20,496 nt of DNA from Spirochaetaceae bacterium (lineage in GTDB: Bacteria > Spirochaetota > Spirochaetia > DSM-27196 > PXBQ01), in assembly GCA_003566875.1 (NCBI GenBank), contig PXBQ01000209.1:1-20496 (forward strand), read 5' to 3'. Positions 15,372-20,496 of this stretch are shown here, piece by piece. How positions within the stretch are numbered: position 1 is the stretch's first letter; every line of letters begins with the position of its first letter. Below the pieces are notes generated by a model. That model did not search any database. It had not been told where the DNA came from and worked only from the letters and a program-made list of their open reading frames with translations. Position numbers and translations under genes: made by a program.

Positions 15372-16421
15372 TTATCGCGTCGTAAGGATCCGGCGGATTT
15401 CGTCGTCCGGTTCGGCCTCACGGTTGAGAATTCGGTACACGCCGCCGACGATCCTGAGTTTGAGCCGATACTTTTCGGCAATATCGCGCGCCGCCTGGAC
15501 TGCGAACAATCCTTCCGGAAGATACCCGAGCGTCTTGATGGAGCCCTGAACTTCTTGAATGTTGCCGTACGGTTCGATGACGTTTTTTAACACGACGTCG
15601 CGACCAAAACGACGATTTCTCCCGTACGGGCTCCGGCACGTCACGTCGAGGTCTCCTACGCCCGCGATCGACGTGAACGTTTCCGGGTGCGTCGAACCGA
15701 GCGCGATGCCGATACTCTGGATCTCGTTCAACCCGGCCGCGAGCAAAAGGGACTCGGTGTTGTCGCCGAAAATCGGTTCGGACCGCTCCTTGAGTGCGTC
15801 TAGAATCCCAAAAGCGATCGCGATCACATTCTTCACCGCCGCGCAGACCTGCACGCCGATCACGTCGAGCGACGAGAACACGACGACACTCGGTGAGTTA
15901 AGAAGCTGTCGGAATCTGATGCTGTTCTTGGGATTCGCCGAAGCGCTGATCAACCCCGTCAGTTTCCCGCGGGCAACCTCCTCGGCATGGCTCGGCCCCG
16001 AGATGTACACGATGTTGCCTTTGTAGAACCCGGGCAGATAGTCCTCGAGCGTTTCGACGATCAGCCGTACGCGTTTCTTCTGCGTTATAAAGCCCTTTGT
16101 CACGACTCCGATTTGCGTCTCTCCCTCGACGATGTTCGGAGCGGTCAAGACCGCTTTCACCGCGTCAAGCGTGAACAACGAAGGTGTCGCGACGATGAGG
16201 AAATCCTTGTCGGTGGCCGCCTCGAGAATCGACGTCGTCGCGTGTAGGCTCTCGGGTAGATCGACGTCCGGAAGGTAGAGCGCGTTCGTATGGTGTCCGT
16301 TAATGTCGTCCGCGACCGACTGCTCGAAAGACCATATCTCGACGTCGTGTCCGTTCTCCGCGATACCCTTCCCGATCGCGGTGCCCCACGCTCCGGCGCC
16401 GAGGACCCCTACCGTTTTCAT
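15372..16421 (-). CDS. gpsA: Glycerol-3-phosphate dehydrogenase [NAD(P)+]
   Basis: A 349-residue GpsA, which reduces dihydroxyacetone phosphate to sn-glycerol 3-phosphate for phospholipid synthesis in the cytoplasm. The NAD(P) site GAGAWGTA is at 8-15; VTKG (K109), GPSHAEE (142-148), the catalytic lysine in AAVKNV (K197), GVGDLDVT (254-261) and RNRRFG (268-273) are all in place. Length is slightly above the usual 330-340. The ATG overlaps the stop of the upstream peptidase gene as ATGA, so the two are coupled. tRNA-Cys follows after 56 bases. Confidence 0.97.
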   Translation of the reverse strand: MKTVGVLGAGAWGTAIGKGIAENGHDVEIWSFEQSVADDINGHHTNALYLPDVDLPESLHATTSILEAATDKDFLIVATPSLFTLDAVKAVLTAPNIVEGETQIGVVTKGFITQKKRVRLIVETLEDYLPGFYKGNIVYISGPSHAEEVARGKLTGLISASANPKNSIRFRQLLNSPSVVVFSSLDVIGVQVCAAVKNVIAIAFGILDALKERSEPIFGDNTESLLLAAGLNEIQSIGIALGSTHPETFTSIAGVGDLDVTCRSPYGRNRRFGRDVVLKNVIEPYGNIQEVQGSIKTLGYLPEGLFAVQAARDIAEKYRLKLRIVGGVYRILNREAEPDDEIRRILTTR

Positions 16422-18205
16422 GAGCGACCCGTCGCGGTTACGTTTTGCGAAAACTCATTCGCCTTCTGCTCGATAAACGAAATACCGGCGCGCCAGAAGT
16501 CTCTCGTCTCAATATCGAAACCCGCCGCACGGGTCACGTCGACGGCCGACGCCGATCCGGTTTGCTCGAGAATTTTCCGGTAACGCGCCGGAAATCCGTC
16601 GGGGTCGGTCTCGTACTGCGCGTACAATGCGAGCCCGAACAACTGACCGAACGCGTACGGGAAGTTGTAGAACGACAGCTCGGGTCGGTAGTAGTGTCCC
16701 TTGACAGCCCACATATACGGATGAAGCTTTTCGGCGTCGAGCGCATCGCCGTATGTCGACTTCTGTGCGTCGATCATTAACGCGCACAGTTGATCCGGGC
16801 TCAGTTCTCCTTTTTTTCGGTGGTCGAATAACGCCTGCTCAAACTGGAAACGCGACAGGATATCGACGATCACCTGCGTCGTGTCCTGGAGAAAAACCTC
16901 GAGAATCGCCGGCTTCTCGGCGACCGGAGCCGTCGCGAGAGCGCGGTTGAACACGATCGCCTCGCAGAAGATCGACGCGGTCTCGGCGAGTGTCATCGGA
17001 TAGTCGCGCCGAATCGCGGTTTCTTTCCGCAAAACCTTGCCGTGGTACGCGTGGCCGAGCTCGTGCGCAAGCGTCGTAAGGCCCGAGAATGTCCCGTCGA
17101 AGTTCGCGAGAATTCGGCTCTCGCCCGGAATCGGGAAACCGATACAGTACGCGCCGCCGACTTTGCCGGCTCGCTGTTCGGCGTCGATCCACGACTCGGC
17201 AAACGCCTTCTCGGCGAACTCTCCGAGATCGGCCGAAAACCCCGTAAACTGTTCGACGATAAAACGTCGTGCTTCGTTGAAGCTCCACTTCCTCGTCTCC
17301 GCGCCGAGCGGCGCAAAAATATCGTAGAACGCGAGGCGTTCGAGGCCGAGTGCGCGCGCCTTTGTCGTGAGGTAGCTACGAAAAATCGGAAGCGCCTCGG
17401 ACATCACCGTGATGAGCGCGTCGAGTGCCTTGGTCGAAATGCGCGATTGCCTCGTCGCCTTCTCGAGCGCCGACTTAAAAGACCGGCGTTTGTTCAACAC
17501 AACGGACGTGCCTTTGACGCCGTTGAGTGCGAACGCGATCGGCGTCTCCATGCTCTTCCACGCGCCGATCTCAAGCTCGTACGCCTTTTCCCTCACCGAT
17601 CGATCGGGGTCGTGCGCTAGGCTTCTCAACTCGACGACGGTCTTCTTTTCCCCGTTCCACGGTACCGAGAGCGTACTCGAGACGCTCTCCTGGAGCCGTG
17701 ACCACGCGTCGGCCCCCGAGCGCGAAAGGTCCGCCGCAAGATCCTCCTCATCCGCGCTCATCTGGTGCTCGCGGTAGAACAGCTCCTCTTCGACGAAGAA
17801 CGCGTACTTCTTCAGCGCCTTCGAGTCCGACACGATTCGCTTGATCTTTTTCCCGACGCCGTGCAGGCCGTCTCTGAACACTACCATCGCGCGGTGTAGC
17901 GGAACGGCCGCCTCATCGATTGCCGAAATCTCGTTTGTCGCGACGGTATCGCGCGTATTGACCGAGTAGCGGCAGTACGCAAACGCCGCGAGGTTCTCGT
18001 ACAGGTCTACGGCCGTGTTGTACGTCTTTATGCAGCTCTTGAGCCACTTCTCAGGTGAGTCCTTGCGACCGGACCGGTCCGACGCATTCCGCGAGAACGA
18101 TTCGACCGCTTTTTTGAAACGCCTTTTGTCGCGCGCATACGATTCCGAGTCGAACCCGGCGTACACCGGCGCGAGATCCCAGCGCGGGACGTCCGGTTTA
18201 GACAT
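16418..18205 (-). CDS. pepF: M3-family oligoendopeptidase
   Basis: A 595-residue zinc metallopeptidase of family M3, oligoendopeptidase F type, which cleaves short peptides in the cytoplasm. The zinc motif HELGH is at 381-385 in TLAHELGHAYHG, with the third ligand probably E408 in LAETASIFCE. Length is typical for PepF (about 600). Other family segments include FDGTFSGLTTLAHE, PYAFGQLFGLALYAQYE and the N-terminal MSKPDVPRWDLAPVYAGFD. The ATG at 18205 overlaps the ndk stop by 8 bases; an upstream in-frame start inside ndk gives an arginine-rich extension and was rejected. The symbol is by family resemblance. Confidence 0.9.
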   Translation of the reverse strand: MSKPDVPRWDLAPVYAGFDSESYARDKRRFKKAVESFSRNASDRSGRKDSPEKWLKSCIKTYNTAVDLYENLAAFAYCRYSVNTRDTVATNEISAIDEAAVPLHRAMVVFRDGLHGVGKKIKRIVSDSKALKKYAFFVEEELFYREHQMSADEEDLAADLSRSGADAWSRLQESVSSTLSVPWNGEKKTVVELRSLAHDPDRSVREKAYELEIGAWKSMETPIAFALNGVKGTSVVLNKRRSFKSALEKATRQSRISTKALDALITVMSEALPIFRSYLTTKARALGLERLAFYDIFAPLGAETRKWSFNEARRFIVEQFTGFSADLGEFAEKAFAESWIDAEQRAGKVGGAYCIGFPIPGESRILANFDGTFSGLTTLAHELGHAYHGKVLRKETAIRRDYPMTLAETASIFCEAIVFNRALATAPVAEKPAILEVFLQDTTQVIVDILSRFQFEQALFDHRKKGELSPDQLCALMIDAQKSTYGDALDAEKLHPYMWAVKGHYYRPELSFYNFPYAFGQLFGLALYAQYETDPDGFPARYRKILEQTGSASAVDVTRAAGFDIETRDFWRAGISFIEQKANEFSQNVTATGRS

Positions 18206-18650
18206 ACCAGACCTCGTTGCCGTCCTCGTACGACTGAATCTCCGCGGCCTTGAAGAACAACCCGATCTCACGAGCCGCGCTCTCCGCGGAATCCGACGCG
18301 TGGATCACGTTTTTTTGCGTATCGAGGCCGAGGTCGCCCCTGATCGTCCCGGGAACCGCTTCATTCACGCGCGTGGCTCCGCACAGCATGCGGAGAATTG
18401 CGATCGCGTTCTCGCCCGTGATCACCATCGCGACGACAGGGCCCGAGGTCACGTACGATACGAGGTCATTGAAGAACGGCCGGTCCTTGTGCTCGGCGTA
18501 GTGTTGCTCGCAGAGGTCGCGAGGGATGCTCATCATCTTGAGCGCGATCAATTTCAGTCCTTTCCTCTCGATGCGCGAAAGCACCTCGCCGACGATTCGG
18601 CGCTGCAAAACTCCGGGCTTCAACATCGCAAAAGTCTTCTCTACTGCCAT
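18198..18650 (-). CDS. ndk: Nucleoside diphosphate kinase
   Basis: A 150-residue NDK, which balances nucleoside triphosphates by phosphate transfer through a histidine. The active site NVIHASDS has H117; KPGVLQRRIVGEVLSRIE, RPFFNDLVSYVTSGPVV and the NEAVPGTIRGDLGLD segment are conserved. Length is normal for a bacterial NDK. GGAGAG lies 4 bases before the ATG. It is the first gene of the minus-strand operon and is divergent from the pyrimidine gene pyrF-pyrE, a functionally related neighbour. Confidence 0.97.
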   Translation of the reverse strand: MAVEKTFAMLKPGVLQRRIVGEVLSRIERKGLKLIALKMMSIPRDLCEQHYAEHKDRPFFNDLVSYVTSGPVVAMVITGENAIAILRMLCGATRVNEAVPGTIRGDLGLDTQKNVIHASDSAESAAREIGLFFKAAEIQSYEDGNEVWYV

Positions 18651-18749
18651 TACACTCTCCTGTCGGGCGTTTTCGGTCTTTATGTACTACTCGAGAATAT
18701 CGTATGGATCAACCCTCAACGCCAACCACGCGACTCCGATTCGGCGTTA

Positions 18750-18778
18750 TTGACACCGAAATTCGGCCGGTGTACTCT
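18750..18778 (+). promoter_or_regulatory. Promoter of the pyrF-pyrE fusion, with internal palindrome
   Basis: Consensus -35 TTGACA (18750-18755), 17-base spacer, -10 TACTCT (18773-18778). The spacer carries CCGAA-A-TTCGG (18756-18766), and ACACCG (18753-18758) pairs with CGGTGT (18768-18773), so an operator is conceivable. The predicted start of transcription, about 18785, is only about 3 bases before the ATG. Confidence 0.5.
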
Positions 18779-18787
18779 CCAGGTGAT

Positions 18788-20251
18788 ATGAAATCAGCTA
18801 CTCCGCCACGTTTTTTCGAGCGGCTCGAGGCGATCTGCACGGCGAAAGACTCGTTGCTCTGTATCGGGCTTGATCCCAGGATCTCCGACGACGATCGCGA
18901 TCCGAAACAAAGTATCGTCGACGCGAACACGCGCGTTATCATGGAGACGCACAGGTTTGCCGCAGCGTACAAGCCGAACATCGCGTTCTACGAGGCGCAC
19001 GGTACCGCCGGTCTCGAGGCGCTTCACGAGACGCTTCAGTTCATTCCCGACGATACCGTCGTAATCCTTGACGCGAAACGCGGCGACATCGGCGCGACCG
19101 GAGAAGCGTACGCGCGCGCCGCGTTTGACGTCTTTGGTGTCGACGCCGTCACGATCAGCCCGTACATGGGGCGCGACTCGGCGAACCCGTTTCTGCGGTA
19201 CGAAGACCGCGCGGTCTTCGCTCTCTGTCGCACGTCAAATCCGGGTGCGGAGTCGATCCAGACGCTAACCGTCGTGAACACTCACGCCGCGAAAAATGAG
19301 CTGCTGTACGAGGCGATAGCGCGCGAGTGCACCGGATGGGGATCGAACGTTGGCCTTGTGGTTGCCGCGAACATACCTGAGGCGATGCAGCGCGTTCGCG
19401 ACGCGCACGCGTCGGTCTGGATTCTCGCGCCCGGGATCGGGACACAAGGCGGCTCCAGTTTCGATGCGGTATCCGCAGGTGTCCGCGACGACGGGCTCGG
19501 GATCCTTCCCGTCGCGGCGCGTTCGATAGCGACCGATGATGATCCAGGTAAAAAGGCGCGTGAGATTCGCGACGAGATTAACCGCGCGCGTGCGGCGCGC
19601 GGTGCACGCCGGCGCGCGAGTCGCGTGAGCGATCCGCACGAGCCGGCGCCCGACGAGTCCGCGCTTCGGCAGGCCGTTCTGACGGGCATGGTCGAGACCG
19701 AGTGTTTCCGGACCGGAGAGTTCACGCTCAAGTCGGGTGAGGTTTCACCGTTTTACATCGATCTGCGACGGATCGTCGCGTCGCCCGCGTTGCTCGCGCA
19801 GGTCGCGAAAGCGTACGCGACGATGGTGCGCGGGCTGTCGTTCGATCTGGTCGCGGGAATACCGGTAGCCGCGCTGCCGCTTGCAACGGCGGTTTCGCTC
19901 GAACTCGACGTGCCGATGGTGTATCCGCGGATGCAGGCGAAGGATCACGGCGCGGGCAACGCCGTCGAAGGCGCGTTCAAACCCGGCGATCGCGTGCTCC
20001 TGATCGACGACCTGATCACGCGCGGCACGAGCAAGATCGAAGCCGTCGGAATCCTGCGTGCGGCCGGGCTTGTCGTCGAGGATCTCGCCGTCCTGATCGA
20101 ACGCGGCAACGGCCGCGCCGAGCTCGAGACCGTCGGTGTCGCTCTTCACGCGTACGCGCGCGTCGATGAACTATTCGACCTGTGCCTGGCGCTCGGACGC
20201 GTGAGCGACGACGAGGCCGCCGCGTTCCGGGCGTACGTCGAAGGTCAATGA
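18788..20251 (+). CDS. pyrFE: Bifunctional UMP synthase: OMP decarboxylase-orotate phosphoribosyltransferase fusion
   Basis: A 487-residue fusion. Residues 1-262 are type-2 orotidine-5'-phosphate decarboxylase (LLCIGLDPR 23-31, catalytic DAKRGDIGATG 95-105, ISPYMGRDSANPFL 123-136, LAPGIGTQGG 213-222). A basic linker (about 265-290, RARAARGARRRASR) joins residues 291-487, an orotate phosphoribosyltransferase (FTLKSGEVSPFYIDLR, AGIPVAALPLATA, PRPP motif VLLIDDLITRGTSK at 403-416). Together they convert orotate plus PRPP to UMP. The order is decarboxylase first, the reverse of animal UMPS. The start at 18788 gives the normal family N-terminus; an ATG at 18704 would place the promoter inside the gene. 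AGGTGAT lies directly before the ATG. Confidence 0.95.
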   Translation: MKSATPPRFFERLEAICTAKDSLLCIGLDPRISDDDRDPKQSIVDANTRVIMETHRFAAAYKPNIAFYEAHGTAGLEALHETLQFIPDDTVVILDAKRGDIGATGEAYARAAFDVFGVDAVTISPYMGRDSANPFLRYEDRAVFALCRTSNPGAESIQTLTVVNTHAAKNELLYEAIARECTGWGSNVGLVVAANIPEAMQRVRDAHASVWILAPGIGTQGGSSFDAVSAGVRDDGLGILPVAARSIATDDDPGKKAREIRDEINRARAARGARRRASRVSDPHEPAPDESALRQAVLTGMVETECFRTGEFTLKSGEVSPFYIDLRRIVASPALLAQVAKAYATMVRGLSFDLVAGIPVAALPLATAVSLELDVPMVYPRMQAKDHGAGNAVEGAFKPGDRVLLIDDLITRGTSKIEAVGILRAAGLVVEDLAVLIERGNGRAELETVGVALHAYARVDELFDLCLALGRVSDDEAAAFRAYVEGQ

Positions 20252-20269
20252 ACGCGATGCTCGAAGCCT

Positions 20270-20289
20270 GGCGGTCGTCGACCGCCTTT
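20270..20289 (+). terminator. Probable terminator hairpin after the pyrF-pyrE fusion
   Basis: GGCGGTC, loop GTC, GACCGCC (7-bp perfect GC-rich stem), then TTT. It starts 18 bases after the stop. The T-run is short, so efficiency is uncertain. Confidence 0.5.
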
Positions 20290-20305
20290 CGTCAACTGAC
20301 CTGGG

Positions 20306-20496
20306 TCAATTGACCGAGAATTCCTCGCCTTCGATCATCGCGGCGTACGACTTGTCCGCGTTTCGGTCCACGATCTTCTGAAGCGTCATCGTGTCGAAAA
20401 ACGAGAGAATATGCTCTGACGCTTCCTTCCAGACGTGGTACACGATGCAAAAGTCCTGTCGTGGGCATCCGTCGTCGTCGTCTGAACAATCCGTGC
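20306..20496 (-). CDS. Rrf2-family transcriptional regulator (5' part beyond window)
   Basis: Only the last 62 residues are in the window. They read TDC-SDDDDGC-PRQDFC, then VYHVWKEASEHILSFFDTM and TLQKIVD, which is the C-terminal half of an Rrf2 regulator, with the long helix and the cysteine loop. Spacing is C-x6-C-x5-C, near the C-x5-C-x5-C of IscR, so a [2Fe-2S] cluster is likely. Such proteins sense iron-sulfur status, NO or redox state. The DNA-binding winged helix lies outside the window, so the exact subfamily cannot be decided. It is convergent with the pyrF-pyrE fusion. Confidence 0.88.
   Translation of the reverse strand, partial: TDCSDDDDGCPRQDFCIVYHVWKEASEHILSFFDTMTLQKIVDRNADKSYAAMIEGEEFSVN

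Noticed and set aside
18015..18791. 258-codon plus-strand frame across pepF and ndk starts
   Set aside because: Antisense to two certain housekeeping genes, charged and without domain pattern.
1..20496. Mobile elements, CRISPR arrays, attachment sites, rRNA
   Set aside because: No transposase or integrase motifs, no regularly spaced repeats, no target-site duplications; the tRNA gene is intact with no adjacent integrase or repeated 3' end noticed.

Overview
The window looks like a piece of chromosome from a high-GC, Gram-negative-type (diderm) bacterium, most probably a free-living spirochaete. That placement is an inference. It rests on abundant signal-peptide, lipoprotein and outer-membrane barrel genes, a class III adenylate cyclase with the C-terminal tail common in spirochaetes, long coiled-coil membrane proteins, tightly overlapped genes, and housekeeping genes of ordinary bacterial type. 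Nothing resembles a prophage, transposon, CRISPR array or plasmid backbone. Coding density is very high, and no gene-free stretch exceeds about 180 bases.

Region 1 (1-3627, minus strand) is an envelope operon. It runs from a 151-residue secreted protein of unknown function, through a 423-residue predicted outer-membrane barrel and a secreted FecR-domain protein, to a RavA-type MoxR AAA+ ATPase cut by the left window edge. A divergent plus-strand gene (3779-6007) encodes a single-pass membrane protein with two long coiled coils. Both promoters should lie in the AT-rich gap 3640-3778.

Region 2 (6028-11342, minus strand) is a four-gene operon of overlapping or nearly abutting genes. A membrane-anchored adenylate cyclase (periplasmic sensor, HAMP, cyclase domain, helical tail) is followed by a PEGA-plus-barrel protein, a lipoprotein and a second barrel protein, ending at a good intrinsic terminator (6006-6029). 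A plausible promoter (11400-11428) precedes the cyclase. This cluster is the best candidate for an undescribed system: cyclic-AMP signalling genetically tied to surface proteins.

Region 3 (11521-15245, plus strand) holds a Nudix hydrolase, a B12-binding-type radical SAM protein, a small DUF6249-like membrane protein, an ECF sigma factor and its zinc-type transmembrane anti-sigma factor, all closely spaced. A strong hairpin covers the ribosome binding site of the radical SAM gene, and the sigma gene contains a T9 tract able to switch it off by slippage.

Region 4 (15244-18650, minus strand) is a housekeeping operon read as ndk, an M3-family oligoendopeptidase (pepF-like), gpsA and then a tRNA-Cys(GCA) gene whose 3' end overlaps the anti-sigma stop codon. 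Divergently, a pyrF-pyrE fusion (18788-20251, plus) carries the last two steps of UMP synthesis in one chain. The right edge holds the C-terminal part of an Rrf2-family regulator with three cysteines suited to an iron-sulfur cluster.
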